From an uncultured Bacteroidales bacterium (GTDB lineage Bacteria; Bacteroidota; Bacteroidia; Bacteroidales; P3), in NCBI GenBank assembly GCA_900317285.1, contig ONGA01000007.1:1-64000 (forward strand): DNA of 64,000 bases. Reading direction: 5' to 3'. The notes under the pieces were generated by a model that had not been told where the DNA came from, made no database searches, and saw only the letters and a list, made by a program, of their open reading frames with translations. Below, one piece after another: positions 52,890 through 62,016 of this stretch. Position 1 is the first letter of the stretch. The number at the start of each line of letters is the position of its first letter. The position numbers were made by a program, and so were the translations under genes.

Positions 52890-55315
52890 AACGACTCGTT
52901 AACTTCCTCTTGCTCCTTCTACTCCCTCTCGCTATCCTGGCACAGACTGCCACAGTCAGCGGCACCGTCACCGACGCCCGCACTGGCGAGACCCTCATCG
53001 GCGCCACCGTCGTCGATACCCGTGGCGGAAAGGGTGCCGTCACCAACCTTTATGGCCATTATTCCCTCACCCTGCGTCGCGGCGCTGTGACCCTCAAGGC
53101 CTCCTTTGTGGGCTATGAGACCCAGACTTTTGACCTCGACCTTGACCGCAACTGTGAACTCAATGTTAAACTCGAACCCTCGGTGACGCTCCGCGAGGTT
53201 ACCATCACCGCCGAACGACCCGGCGACACACGCTCGTCGCAGATGAGCGCTGTGCAGATGACCATGGAGAAAATCAAGTCCGTACCTGTGATGTTCGGCG
53301 AGGCCGACCTCATTAAAGCCCTGCAACTCATGCCTGGTGTGCAGAGTGGCAGCGAAGGCAACAGCGGCATGTATGTCCGTGGCGGTGGTCCCGACGAAAA
53401 CCTTTTCCTGCTCGACGGTGTGCCTCTCTATAATGTTACCCACATGGGAGGCTTCTTCTCGGCATTCAATACAGACGCCATCAAGAATGTCACCCTTTAC
53501 AAGGGCTCTTTCCCCGCACGCTTTGGTGGAAGACTCAGTGCCGTCCTCGATGTTACGCAGAATAATGGTAACGACCGCGAGCTCCACGGCAATTTCTCGA
53601 TTGGGCTTATCTCGGCCAAGTTTAATCTTGAGGGGCCCATTGTCAAGGAGCGCACCACGTTCAGCTTCTCTTTCCGCCGTACCTATGCCGAACTTTTTAT
53701 CATTCCCACCATTATGGCTCTCAACGACGCCACCAGCGACGAACCCGAGGGGCCTGCCGTGGCGCAGAACGCCAAATTCGATGCGGGCTATTATTTCTAT
53801 GACCTCAATGCCAAGGTGACCCATAAATTCAGCGACAAGAGCCGTCTCTACGCCTCTTTCTACATGGGCGATGACAAAATCCACGGCAAGGTGCACACTG
53901 CCACCTCCCTCGACGAGGATGTCAACCTCTCCTTCTCCAACCTTTGGGGTAATATGGTGGGGTCGCTGCGCTGGAATTACGCCCTCTCACCCAAGCTTTT
54001 CCTCAATGTCAGTGCCGCCTACACGCAATACAAAAACAATATCCTGGGCGATGTCGAGAAACTCGCCAGTGAGCACGACCGTGCTGCCTCCACCGTCAGG
54101 GGAGACTACCACTCGGGTATTCGCGAAGGTACCCTCCGCGCTGACCTCGATTTCAGCCCTAATCCCGACCACAATGCTAAGTTCGGCGCTGTCGTCACAC
54201 GCCACTGGTTCTCACCTGAAGTCGCCAATGCCGACATCGACTACTTCGACTCTCTCCAGATGAACGACACCCTCCATGCCACCATTGACATTGCCTCCGG
54301 CGTAATCCTTGCCAACGAATTCTCCCTTTTCGCCGAGGACGACTGGGCTGTCACCGAAACGTTCAAGCTAAACTATGGTCTCCATCTTGCCGCCTTTAAA
54401 GTTGGCAATTCCTTCTATCCTTCTCTTCAGCCCCGCATCTCGGCACGCCTCATGCTCTCCCCCGACCTGTCTGTCAAACTTGGATATGCACGAATGACGC
54501 AGTATGTGCACCTTCTCTCCACCACTTCCGTCACTCTCCCCACCGACCTTTGGGTTCCCGTCACCGACCGAGTAGAGCCCATGCAAAGCCACCAGATCGC
54601 CGGTGGCATCTTTTACAGCCGCAGCGGCATTGCCGACTTCTCTGTCGAGGCGTACTACAAAAGCATGGACAATCTCATTGAGTACAAGGACGGCGCTACC
54701 TTCTTCGGCTCTTATGAGAACTGGGAAAATCTTGTCTATATGGGTCGAGGATGGAGCTACGGTATCGAGTTTCTGGTCCAGCGCGAAATCGGCAAGCTCA
54801 CCGGATGGGTGGGCTACACCTGGAGCCGTACCATGCGCCAGTTTGACCGCGACGGCATGCTCATCAACAACGGTAACCCATTTCCTGCCAAGTACGACCG
54901 GCGTCACGACCTTTCTATCGTGCTTAGCTATAAGCTCAACGACCGTATCGACTTCAACGCCACCTGGGTCTACTCCACCGGCAACGCCGCGTCCCTTGCT
55001 ACACAAAGCTATCCCGTGGCACAAGAAAATCCGGACGAATACGACAATGGCTCCGCATCTGTCAACGTCATCGAAGGACGCAACAACTACCGTATGCCCG
55101 ACTACCACCGTCTTGACCTCGGCGTTAATTTCCACCGTAAATTCAAACGTGCGCGGCGCACCATCAATGTCAGTGTCTATAATGTCTACAACCGTCAGAA
55201 TCCCTATATGCTCTACAAGTCCTCGCGTGATACCTACCGCAACTATCCTTCAGCTCTCGTCCAACTCTCCATCTTCCCCATACTTCCTTCCTTCGCCTAT
55301 ACATTATATTTTTAA
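52886..55315 (+). CDS. TonB-dependent outer-membrane receptor
   Basis: 809 residues, signal peptide MKRLVNFLLLLLLPLAILAQ. Next is a carboxypeptidase-regulatory-like domain (VSGTVTDARTGETLIGATVVDT, residues ~25-110). The plug domain (LIKALQLMPGVQSGSEGNSGMYVRGGG, FLLDGVPLYNVTHMGGFFS) and a long beta-barrel end in FAYTLYF. The substrate cannot be inferred, but pairing with a DUF4249 lipoprotein is a typical Bacteroidetes arrangement for an uptake or surface complex. This is not a SusC/SusD pair, because SusD is absent and the SusC-specific features are not seen. Confidence 0.9.
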   Translation: MKRLVNFLLLLLLPLAILAQTATVSGTVTDARTGETLIGATVVDTRGGKGAVTNLYGHYSLTLRRGAVTLKASFVGYETQTFDLDLDRNCELNVKLEPSVTLREVTITAERPGDTRSSQMSAVQMTMEKIKSVPVMFGEADLIKALQLMPGVQSGSEGNSGMYVRGGGPDENLFLLDGVPLYNVTHMGGFFSAFNTDAIKNVTLYKGSFPARFGGRLSAVLDVTQNNGNDRELHGNFSIGLISAKFNLEGPIVKERTTFSFSFRRTYAELFIIPTIMALNDATSDEPEGPAVAQNAKFDAGYYFYDLNAKVTHKFSDKSRLYASFYMGDDKIHGKVHTATSLDEDVNLSFSNLWGNMVGSLRWNYALSPKLFLNVSAAYTQYKNNILGDVEKLASEHDRAASTVRGDYHSGIREGTLRADLDFSPNPDHNAKFGAVVTRHWFSPEVANADIDYFDSLQMNDTLHATIDIASGVILANEFSLFAEDDWAVTETFKLNYGLHLAAFKVGNSFYPSLQPRISARLMLSPDLSVKLGYARMTQYVHLLSTTSVTLPTDLWVPVTDRVEPMQSHQIAGGIFYSRSGIADFSVEAYYKSMDNLIEYKDGATFFGSYENWENLVYMGRGWSYGIEFLVQREIGKLTGWVGYTWSRTMRQFDRDGMLINNGNPFPAKYDRRHDLSIVLSYKLNDRIDFNATWVYSTGNAASLATQSYPVAQENPDEYDNGSASVNVIEGRNNYRMPDYHRLDLGVNFHRKFKRARRTINVSVYNVYNRQNPYMLYKSSRDTYRNYPSALVQLSIFPILPSFAYTLYF

Positions 55316-55373
55316 TCAGAAGACCATCACTTTAAATACTAGACCCACTCGACACATCTAAAAAGAAGAAAAA

Positions 55374-56312
55374 ATGAAAAAGACTCACATCCTTCTCTTG
55401 TTCCTCGCAGTGCTTGCCGTTGCGGGCTGCGAGAAAGTTCTTGAGATTGACCCTGACCCATCAAAAGCGGGATTAGTCCTTAACGCTATCCCCTCCGCAG
55501 GCAAGCCAGCCTTCGTCTATTTCGCCAATACCCGATTCTTCCTTGATACCTCCAACAATCAACCCATTCCGGGTGCCACACTCTCGCTCTACGTCAACGG
55601 TATCCCGCAGACGCTTGATTCCATTGTCCGCTGCCGTTATCATTTTTCCTACCTCGGTAATCCTGGAGACACTCTCGAGGTTCGCGGCACATCCCCATCA
55701 GGCAACGTCTATGCCAAAACTTATATTCCCCTCGTCCCAACTATCTCCAATATCAGTCTCCTGCGTGACACCGGCGGCTACTCCCTTCGCTACTATAATG
55801 TCGACTTCAACTTCCAGGATCATCTCGGTATCGACGAATACTATAATCTCTATGTCTCTGTTCGTGACAGCGGTGCACGCTTTAACGAGTGGAAGCAGAA
55901 ACTCGACACCGTCGACACCGTCCACTCTACCTATTTTGCTCTCCGCTACAACCCCGAAATTGCAGACCAGGCTTCTTATGTCAACCCGCTTATGGGACTG
56001 CTGTTTACACGTAATCTATTTAACGACAGCGATATTGATGGGCGGAATTATCCTGTCCGTATGCAAATTCTTCACCTTGTCGACACCACCGAAGTGCAGC
56101 CCTTCAAGCACGAATACACTGTCACCCTCGAGTCAATGACCTTCGCGCGCCTGCGATACCTTATAGATGTCTCGCGCCAGGGCTCCTCCTCCAGCTTCTT
56201 CTCCGAACAAGGACAGGTGCGTGGAAATGTAGATGGGGCTTACGGTATCTTTGCTGGCAATGCCGTCTCTAAATTCACTTTCTGGCCCGATACACTCTCC
56301 ACTCTTCCGTAG
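55374..56312 (+). CDS. DUF4249-family lipoprotein
   Basis: 312 residues. Signal peptide with lipobox LAVAGC and Cys19, then EKVLEIDPDPSKAGLVLNAIPSAGKPAFVYFANTRFF, the recognisable start of DUF4249 proteins. The rest is beta-rich (ATLSLYVNGIPQTLDSI, GDTLEVRGTSPSGNVYAKTYIP). It lies 58 bp after the TonB receptor and probably forms a surface partner of it. Confidence 0.85.
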   Translation: MKKTHILLLFLAVLAVAGCEKVLEIDPDPSKAGLVLNAIPSAGKPAFVYFANTRFFLDTSNNQPIPGATLSLYVNGIPQTLDSIVRCRYHFSYLGNPGDTLEVRGTSPSGNVYAKTYIPLVPTISNISLLRDTGGYSLRYYNVDFNFQDHLGIDEYYNLYVSVRDSGARFNEWKQKLDTVDTVHSTYFALRYNPEIADQASYVNPLMGLLFTRNLFNDSDIDGRNYPVRMQILHLVDTTEVQPFKHEYTVTLESMTFARLRYLIDVSRQGSSSSFFSEQGQVRGNVDGAYGIFAGNAVSKFTFWPDTLSTLP

Positions 56313-56339
56313 ATTTCATGAAAGAAAAATAAAAAAAAT

Positions 56340-56370
56340 TTTGCCAGTTTCGAAAATAGTTGTATTTTTG
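56340..56370 (+). promoter_or_regulatory. Promoter of rplU-rpmA
   Basis: TATTTTTG (56363-56370) matches TAnnTTTG; a TTG-containing box ending at 56343 lies 19 bp upstream. The leader to rplU is about 60 nt. Confidence 0.75.
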
Positions 56371-56437
56371 CAATCCGAAATCGAGGTGAAAAAGCCTCCG
56401 GAAATGAGTGAAAGTAATTAAAAATTAAACAGTTAAA

Positions 56438-56746
56438 ATGTACGCAATCGTAGAAATCGCAGGTAAGCAATTCAAGGTCGCCCAAGATCAGAAGATCTTC
56501 GTCAACCGCCTGAAGAACGATGAGGGCAGCGAAGTTTCTTTTGACACCGTGATGCTTAAAGACAATGATGGCAACGTCGAGGTTGGCAAACCTTACATTG
56601 CTGGCGCTAATGTAAAGGCTACCGTCCTCCGCCACCTTAAGGGCGATAAGGTTTTGGTGTTCAAGAAAATCCGTCGTAAAGGCTATCAGAAAATGAATGG
56701 TCACCGCGACTATCTGACCCAAATCAAAATCGATAGCATCAATTAA
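56438..56746 (+). CDS. rplU: 50S ribosomal protein L21
   Basis: 102 residues, the standard bL21: MYAIVEIAGKQFKVAQDQKIFVNRL at the start, the middle VGKPYIAGANVKATVLRHLKGDKVLVFKKIRRKGYQKMNGHRD, and the usual end QIKIDSIN. It binds 23S rRNA in the large subunit. rpmA follows 26 bp later, the usual bacterial order. Confidence 0.97.
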   Translation: MYAIVEIAGKQFKVAQDQKIFVNRLKNDEGSEVSFDTVMLKDNDGNVEVGKPYIAGANVKATVLRHLKGDKVLVFKKIRRKGYQKMNGHRDYLTQIKIDSIN

Positions 56747-56772
56747 GTCTAACCTTTTAAAAACAGTATATC

Positions 56773-57033
56773 ATGGCTCATAAAAAAGGTGTTGGTAGTT
56801 CCAGTAACGGTCGCGAATCCGAAAGCAAACGTTTAGGCGTCAAAATCTTTGGTGGTCAGAAATGCATCGCCGGCAACATCATCGTTCGCCAGCGCGGTAC
56901 CGCCCACAACCCCGGTCAGAACGTTGGTATGGGTAAGGACCACACCCTCTTCGCTCTTGTCGACGGCGTCGTCAAGTTCCACAAAGGTCGCGAAGACCGC
57001 AGCTATGTCTCCGTCGTTCCCGCCGAAGAATAG
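56773..57033 (+). CDS. rpmA: 50S ribosomal protein L27
   Basis: 86 residues, standard bL27: [29 protein letters not shown], then [37 protein letters not shown]. The N-terminus begins directly with the mature AHKKG form, without the cleavable extension known from Firmicutes. It reaches the peptidyl-transferase centre. Confidence 0.97.
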   Translation: MAHKKGVGSSSNGRESESKRLGVKIFGGQKCIAGNIIVRQRGTAHNPGQNVGMGKDHTLFALVDGVVKFHKGREDRSYVSVVPAEE

Positions 57034-57078
57034 TTCCCTCAACAAGAAGAGTAATTTTTTTTCATAGTTTTGCGATTG

Positions 57079-57108
57079 GCCTATCCTGTCTTGGGGTAGG
57101 CTTTTTTT
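57079..57108 (+). terminator. Terminator after rpmA, overlapping the convergent gene end
   Basis: Stem GCCTATCC (57079-57086) / GGGGTAGGC (57093-57101) followed by seven T. The T run overlaps the stop codon of the minus-strand DAHP synthase gene. Confidence 0.82.
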
Positions 57109-58150
57109 ATGTCTCCATTTGCATGCGGATGCTCTCTGCATGTATCTTCTCCAGCAAATCTTTGGTGAAGTTGCCGTCGAGCCCCAGAACCTCAGCCATC
57201 TGCATGCGGTCTTGCATCACGGCTTCCCAACGTTTCGACTGGTATACAGCCATCTGCCCTTCACGCTTTACAGACGCTATTTCTTTGGATAGGTTCATGC
57301 GGCGACTTAATAGTCGCAGCATCTCGTGGTCGATAGTGTCAATTTGTTCACGTAGGGGTTCCAGGACAATGTCTGTACGCTGTATTGCGTCTGTATTGCC
57401 TGCCCTTTCACGCATAGTCGAGGCTATCGACTGGAGTTCTGCAGGGGTAATCTGCTGGGCGGCATCGGTCCATGCTTCGGCAGGGGAGGGGTGTACTTCA
57501 ATCATCAGCCCGTCGTAGTCAAGCTGTAGGGCTACTTCCGCCAAAGGCATAATCAAATCACGACGGCCGCCAATATGGCTTGGGTCGCACAGAATGGGAG
57601 TCTCGGGCAGTTGTCGCCGCAACTCCATGGCTACCTCCCACATGGGGGCATTGCGGTAGTTGTCGTTGTCATATAAATTGAAGCCACGGTGTATGGCGGC
57701 GATGTCTGCCACTCCTGCTGCTGCGATGCGCTCGATGGCTCCCAACCATAACCGCACGTCAGGGCACACGGGGTTTTTTACCATCACATGCATGTCGCAT
57801 CCTTGCAGTGAACTGCAAATCTCCTCTACCATGAAGGGATTGGTGGTCGTCCGGGCCCCTAGCCACACGTATTCAATGCCATACTGTTGGCATAACTCCA
57901 CATGCTCGGGACGCGCTACTTCGCAGCAATAATGTACGCCATACTCTTTCGATAACTCCTGCATCCAGGCTAAGGCGGGCTCGCCAAGTCCCTCAAAACC
58001 GCCGGGTCGCGTGCGTGGTTTCCATACGCCAGCGCGTATCAGATGCACTTGCGGTATCTTCGACAAGGCTTCTGTCACCTGCCGCAACTGTCCGAGGCTC
58101 TCCACGCTGCAAGGGCCTGCAATGAGATAGGGTCTTTCGGTCTTTTCCAT
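57107..58150 (-). CDS. Bifunctional DAHP synthase / chorismate mutase
   Basis: 347 residues. The N-terminal ~255 residues are a type Iβ DAHP synthase (YLIAGPCSVES, RAGVWKPRTRPGGFEGLGEP, VKNPVCPDVRLWLGAIERI, LCDPSHIGGRRD). It makes the first shikimate pathway intermediate from PEP and erythrose 4-phosphate. The C-terminal ~90 residues are an AroQ-type chorismate mutase (LREQIDTIDHEMLRLLSRRMNLSKEIASVK). The ATG at 58150 (MEKTERPY) is chosen: an upstream in-frame ATG at 58183 would lie beyond the -7 promoter element. Confidence 0.93.
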   Translation of the reverse strand: MEKTERPYLIAGPCSVESLGQLRQVTEALSKIPQVHLIRAGVWKPRTRPGGFEGLGEPALAWMQELSKEYGVHYCCEVARPEHVELCQQYGIEYVWLGARTTTNPFMVEEICSSLQGCDMHVMVKNPVCPDVRLWLGAIERIAAAGVADIAAIHRGFNLYDNDNYRNAPMWEVAMELRRQLPETPILCDPSHIGGRRDLIMPLAEVALQLDYDGLMIEVHPSPAEAWTDAAQQITPAELQSIASTMRERAGNTDAIQRTDIVLEPLREQIDTIDHEMLRLLSRRMNLSKEIASVKREGQMAVYQSKRWEAVMQDRMQMAEVLGLDGNFTKDLLEKIHAESIRMQMET

Positions 58151-58160
58151 AATCAATTTG

Positions 58161-58168
58161 CAAAAATA
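58161..58168 (-). promoter_or_regulatory. -7 element of the DAHP synthase gene
   Basis: On the minus strand TATTTTTG matches TAnnTTTG and lies 11 bp before the ATG at 58150. The transcript leader would be very short or almost absent. Confidence 0.6.
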
Positions 58169-58203
58169 CGCAATTTTTTTCACATATCATCGTTATTATC
58201 AAC

Positions 58204-58749
58204 ATGAAAGTGAAATATCTCAAACTCAAGAACTGGTTCCTGCTTACTGTCATGGGTGCTTTGGGACTTTCTTCTTGTCACTGCCACAAACAGTTGGCCG
58301 AGCCTCAAGAAGAACCGGAACCTGCCATTCGTGACCGCGGTGAGATACGCGTCATGTATGGCGTGCCGACCATGAATTTCATGATACGTGGACAGGTGAA
58401 GGATACCGATGGACGCCCAGTGAAGGATATCCGTGTTAATATGCTGGAACGGAATATGGAGGTGAAGGACGGCGAACTGCAGGGCGACCCCGAGCGGGTG
58501 AAGGAATGGCTCGACGGCACAGCGGTAAAGACCGATGGGGACGGCAATTTCGTCATCAGCAACAGAGGCATCCCGCAGGAAGAGATAAAACTGATGGTGC
58601 GCGACGTTGACGGTTCAGAGAACGGCGAGTACAAGAATCAGCTGTTTGAAATGAAGGTGCAACAAGCTGACGTGGACCGCACCGGAGCTGGCGGCTGGAA
58701 CCAAGGATCCTTCAACAAAGAAGTGGAGATAAAACTGGAAAATAAATAA
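58204..58749 (+). CDS. Putative lipoprotein of an rSAM/lipoprotein pair
   Basis: 181 residues. The signal peptide ends in GLSSC, lipobox Cys25, followed by a Cys/His-rich CHCHKQ. A conserved-looking MYGVPTMNFMIRGQVKDTDGRPVKDIRV stretch (residues ~55-80) reads like a carboxypeptidase-regulatory-type beta-sandwich. The protein matches what I recall of the TIGR04134 putative lipoproteins that always neighbour a TIGR04133 radical SAM enzyme. It is probably a periplasmic or surface lipoprotein modified by the enzyme encoded 2 bp downstream. The modified residue is unknown. Confidence 0.8.
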   Translation: MKVKYLKLKNWFLLTVMGALGLSSCHCHKQLAEPQEEPEPAIRDRGEIRVMYGVPTMNFMIRGQVKDTDGRPVKDIRVNMLERNMEVKDGELQGDPERVKEWLDGTAVKTDGDGNFVISNRGIPQEEIKLMVRDVDGSENGEYKNQLFEMKVQQADVDRTGAGGWNQGSFNKEVEIKLENK

Positions 58750-58751
58750 AC

Positions 58752-59828
58752 TTGTCTTTTCCCCTCAAACAACGTATCGGTCTCGAGCTGCAGCGATCGC
58801 TGCGGCGCACCAACGAGAAGTTGCATCCGCTACGCACGCTCTTTTGGGAGTGCACATTGCAGTGTAATATGAGTTGCCGCCATTGCGGGAGCGACTGCAA
58901 GGTGGCTCCAGCGGTGAAGGATATGCCAGCGGCAGATTTCTTAGGTGTTATTGATTCCATCACTCCACATGTAGACCCGCATCAGCTCTTCATTATTTTT
59001 ACAGGCGGAGAGGCTCTGTTGCGTCCCGATATTGAGGATGTGGGAATGGAACTATACCGCCGCGAATATCCGTGGGGTGTGGTCACCAACGGCTTCCTTC
59101 TGGATGAGAAACGGCTGGAAAGCCTGATGGCTAGCGGTATGCACAGCATTACAGTGAGTCTCGACGGCTTCGAGGAGCAGCACAACTGGATACGGCGTCA
59201 CCCGCAGTCGTTCGTGAAGGCGGTAGAAGCTATCAAGTTACTTGCCAGGCAGAAGGATATCCTGTGGGATGTCGTTACCTGTGTTAACCCGCGGAACTAC
59301 CCTCACCTGGAGGAATTTAAGGAGTTTTTGGTTTCATTGGGCGTTCCCGCCTGGCGCTTGTTCAGCATATTCCCCATGGGCCGTGCTGCTAGTGACCCTG
59401 AGTTGCAGCTGAGTGATGAGCAATTCTGTGGCATACTTGATTTCATTGAAGAGACGCGACACGCCACGTCCGCAATCGACGTCAGTTATGCTTGCGAAGG
59501 CTTCCTCGGCCCTTACGAGCAGCGCGTCCGTGACCATTTCTTCTACTGCCGCAGCGGCGTGGAGGTGGCGAGCATACGTTGTGACGGCGCTATCAGCGGC
59601 TGCACCTCTGTGCGCAGTCACATGGATCAGGGCAACATATACCGCGACGATTTCTGGGATGTCTGGCAGAACCGGTTCCAGGTGATGCGCGACCGAAGCT
59701 GGGCTAGGAAAGACCAGTGCAAAAACTGTAAAGTGTGGCGCTACTGTGAAGGATCAGGCCTCCATCTCTATGATGACAATGGCAACCTGCTGGTCTGCCA
59801 TTACCATCGGATTAATCCAAATTTGTGA
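58752..59828 (+). CDS. Radical SAM/SPASM enzyme of an rSAM/lipoprotein pair
   Basis: 358 residues. The radical SAM cluster motif CNMSCRHC is at Cys38, Cys42 and Cys45. The SAM-binding region FIIFTGGEALLRPD follows, and a C-terminal cysteine cluster (DQCKNCKVWRYCEGSG, later CHYHR) is of the SPASM/twitch type that holds auxiliary Fe-S clusters. The layout matches TIGR04133, described for Bacteroidetes as a putative peptide-modifying radical SAM with a lipoprotein partner. The start is a TTG (58752): no ATG exists before the cluster motif, and TTG gives the expected N-terminus. The 3' end overlaps the convergent GIN-domain gene by 17 bp. Confidence 0.85.
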   Translation: MSFPLKQRIGLELQRSLRRTNEKLHPLRTLFWECTLQCNMSCRHCGSDCKVAPAVKDMPAADFLGVIDSITPHVDPHQLFIIFTGGEALLRPDIEDVGMELYRREYPWGVVTNGFLLDEKRLESLMASGMHSITVSLDGFEEQHNWIRRHPQSFVKAVEAIKLLARQKDILWDVVTCVNPRNYPHLEEFKEFLVSLGVPAWRLFSIFPMGRAASDPELQLSDEQFCGILDFIEETRHATSAIDVSYACEGFLGPYEQRVRDHFFYCRSGVEVASIRCDGAISGCTSVRSHMDQGNIYRDDFWDVWQNRFQVMRDRSWARKDQCKNCKVWRYCEGSGLHLYDDNGNLLVCHYHRINPNL

Positions 59829-60552
59829 CGGAAGAGGCTCCGGAAGTGTGACATTTGACGACGGGGGTGCATCCGTCGGAGAGGGTGCGGTAGGAGAGGT
59901 GGCTGGCGCCGCTGACATCCATGCGCAGGCTTTCGCAGCATAGTACATTGGCCGACGAGGAGCCACTCATATCACCTTCCACGTTGGAGGCGTCGAAGTT
60001 AGAGGCATCGAGGTGGCAGGCGCCGCTGATGTCGATGTCAAGTATGGCGGTGCTGCCGCTCAGATAGGCAGTCGAGGCACCGCTGGCATCAAGTTCCAGT
60101 TTCGTGGCTTGTTTTATCTCCCCGGAGAACAGTGAGGCACCGGTGAGATCAATGCTTATTTCTTTGGCCAGGAGTGGGCTGCTGGAGGTGAAGCTGGAGG
60201 CCCCGCTGAGGTCGATGTCGCAGAGCGATGGGTTGTAGGGTAGCAGCACCGATGCTTCGCTGGTATGGGCGGTGGTGCCTTTTTTGAGTTTTATCTTGAG
60301 GGTGCCGCCTTCGATGAGGAAGACTACACGGTCGTGCAGGTCGGCGGCAATGGTGATGGTGGGCACACTGACCGTATCACACATCGTGACGTCGAATGCG
60401 TGGCTTACCTCCAGTTCGTGGTAGGTGCCGTTGAGGGCATAAGTGCGAGTCTCGACAGGACCATAGTCCTGGTCTATGTCGTTTGTGTTGATGGTGATGT
60501 TGCAGCTTGTGAGAAGCGTTGCTGCTGCCAACAGGATGATGATTCTATGCAT
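59812..60552 (-). CDS. GIN-domain (DUF2807) lipoprotein
   Basis: 246 residues. ATG 60552 gives a lipoprotein signal, MHRIIILLAAATLLTSC. An ATG at 60573 also keeps the frame but falls at the predicted transcription start. The mature part is a single-stranded right-handed beta-helix with repeated DLSGASSF, DLTGASLF, DASGASTA, DISGACHL and DVSGASHL turns, the hallmark of the putative auto-transporter adhesin head GIN domain. Function is unknown; a surface or periplasmic adhesin role is assumed for the family. It shares promoter space with metK on the other strand. Confidence 0.88.
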   Translation of the reverse strand: MHRIIILLAAATLLTSCNITINTNDIDQDYGPVETRTYALNGTYHELEVSHAFDVTMCDTVSVPTITIAADLHDRVVFLIEGGTLKIKLKKGTTAHTSEASVLLPYNPSLCDIDLSGASSFTSSSPLLAKEISIDLTGASLFSGEIKQATKLELDASGASTAYLSGSTAILDIDISGACHLDASNFDASNVEGDMSGSSSANVLCCESLRMDVSGASHLSYRTLSDGCTPVVKCHTSGASSVTNLD

Positions 60553-60577
60553 GGTGACGGGTGTTGATTTCATGCGG

Positions 60578-60585
60578 CAAAGATA
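60578..60585 (-). promoter_or_regulatory. -7 element of the GIN-domain gene
   Basis: TATCTTTG on the minus strand, about 26 bp before the ATG at 60552. The spacing supports that start codon over the one at 60573. Confidence 0.6.
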
Positions 60586-60592
60586 CAAATAT

Positions 60593-60623
60593 TTTGTTAC
60601 ATGGATAAAAGTTTGTATCTTTG
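60593..60623 (+). promoter_or_regulatory. Promoter of metK
   Basis: TTTG (60593-60596), 19 bp, TATCTTTG (60616-60623): perfect consensus. It lies back to back with the minus-strand element at 60578-60585, so the two promoters are within 40 bp. Confidence 0.85.
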
Positions 60624-60715
60624 CATCCCGAAATGTGGATAGATTTGTAATGATTGCAACCACTTGAAAAAATGCTAAAGCACTAATTCAACGGTAATTT
60701 CAGTACAATCTTTTC

Positions 60716-60740
60716 ACTGTTAAAACAAGGTATTAACAGT
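60716..60740 (+). promoter_or_regulatory. Hairpin in the metK leader
   Basis: ACTGTTAA (60716-60723) and TTAACAGT (60733-60740), a perfect 8-bp stem with a 9-nt loop. It ends 16 nt before the metK ATG. It is A/T-rich; it could affect translation or bind a dimeric regulator. No SAM riboswitch motif was recognised. Confidence 0.5.
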
Positions 60741-60756
60741 TAAAAGTAATGTAATT

Positions 60757-62016
60757 ATGAGCTATTTTTTCACTTCTGAAAGTGTTTCCGAGGGGCATCC
60801 CGACAAGGTGGCCGACCAAATCAGCGATGCTTTACTTGACGAATTCCTCCGTCGTGACCCCGAAAGCCATGTGGCCTGCGAGACGTTGGTGACCACGGGG
60901 CTGGCAGTCGTCAGCGGCGAAGTAACCTGCAACGGTTGGGTCGATATCCAGGAGACCGTGCGTGATGTCATCAAAGAGATTGGCTACACCAAGGGCGAGT
61001 ACAAGTTCGAGTCCGAGTCGTGCGCTGTGCTCTCCACAATCCACGGCCAGAGTGGCGACATCAATCAAGGGGTCAGCCGCAAGAAAGAAGAGGAACAAGG
61101 TGCTGGCGACCAGGGCATGATGTTCGGTTACGCTTGCAACGAGACGCGCGAATATATGCCGCTGCCCATCACCTTGGCGCATATCTTCCTGCAGGAACTG
61201 ACCCGTATCCGCAAGGAAGGGAAGGTGATGACGTACCTGCGCCCCGATGCCAAGAGCCAGATTACTATCGAATACAGCGACGATAACCGTCCGCTGCGTG
61301 TCGACACCATCGTTCTCTCCACCCAGCACGACGAGTTCGACAGCGAACGCCGTATGCTCAAGCAGATTGAGAAAGACGTGCGCGAGATACTGATACCGCG
61401 TGTGCTCAAGCGCATCAACGCCAAGAACCGCGCCCTTTTTGCCAAGAAAGACTATAAGCTTTACGTCAACCCCACGGGCAAGTTCGTCATCGGCGGTCCT
61501 CATGGAGACACCGGTCTCACGGGTCGAAAGATTATTGTCGACACCTACGGCGGCCGCGGTGCCCACGGCGGTGGCGCTTTCAGCGGCAAGGACCCCTCGA
61601 AGGTCGACCGCTCGGCGGCCTATGCTACCCGTCATATCGCCAAAAATATGGTGGCAGCGGGACTCTGCGACGAGGTGCTGGTGCAGGTGGCGTATGCCAT
61701 CGGCGTGGCGGAACCTGTCGGTTTTTATGTGAATACTTACGGTAGCGCCAAGGTGAAGATGACCGACGGCGAGATAGCGAAATGCGTAGAGAAGCTCTTC
61801 GACATGCGTCCCTATGCCATCACCCAGCGTTTCGGTCTCAAGAATCCCATCTACCGCCGCACTGCCGCTTACGGCCACATGGGTCGCGATCCCAAGGAAG
61901 AGACGGTGGTTGTTTATGATGCCGACGGCAACAAGCACAAAAAGAAAGTCCAGTTTTTCGGCTGGGAGAAGCTCGACATGGTGGAGGCGATAAAGAAGGA
62001 ATTTAAATTGAAATAA
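60757..62016 (+). CDS. metK: S-adenosylmethionine synthetase
   Basis: 419 residues. It makes S-adenosylmethionine from methionine and ATP. Signature regions are [21 protein letters not shown] at the N-terminus, [21 protein letters not shown], and the phosphate loop [25 protein letters not shown]. The family's C-terminal [16 protein letters not shown] is intact. It is longer than E. coli MetK (384), as usual for Bacteroidetes. Its product is the co-substrate of the radical SAM enzyme encoded nearby, though MetK is a housekeeping enzyme. Confidence 0.97.
   Translation: MSYFFTSESVSEGHPDKVADQISDALLDEFLRRDPESHVACETLVTTGLAVVSGEVTCNGWVDIQETVRDVIKEIGYTKGEYKFESESCAVLSTIHGQSGDINQGVSRKKEEEQGAGDQGMMFGYACNETREYMPLPITLAHIFLQELTRIRKEGKVMTYLRPDAKSQITIEYSDDNRPLRVDTIVLSTQHDEFDSERRMLKQIEKDVREILIPRVLKRINAKNRALFAKKDYKLYVNPTGKFVIGGPHGDTGLTGRKIIVDTYGGRGAHGGGAFSGKDPSKVDRSAAYATRHIAKNMVAAGLCDEVLVQVAYAIGVAEPVGFYVNTYGSAKVKMTDGEIAKCVEKLFDMRPYAITQRFGLKNPIYRRTAAYGHMGRDPKEETVVVYDADGNKHKKKVQFFGWEKLDMVEAIKKEFKLK

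Noticed and set aside
60624-60756. SAM riboswitch in the metK leader
   Set aside because: No SAM-I or SAM-II core sequence could be found; only a simple A/T-rich hairpin is present.
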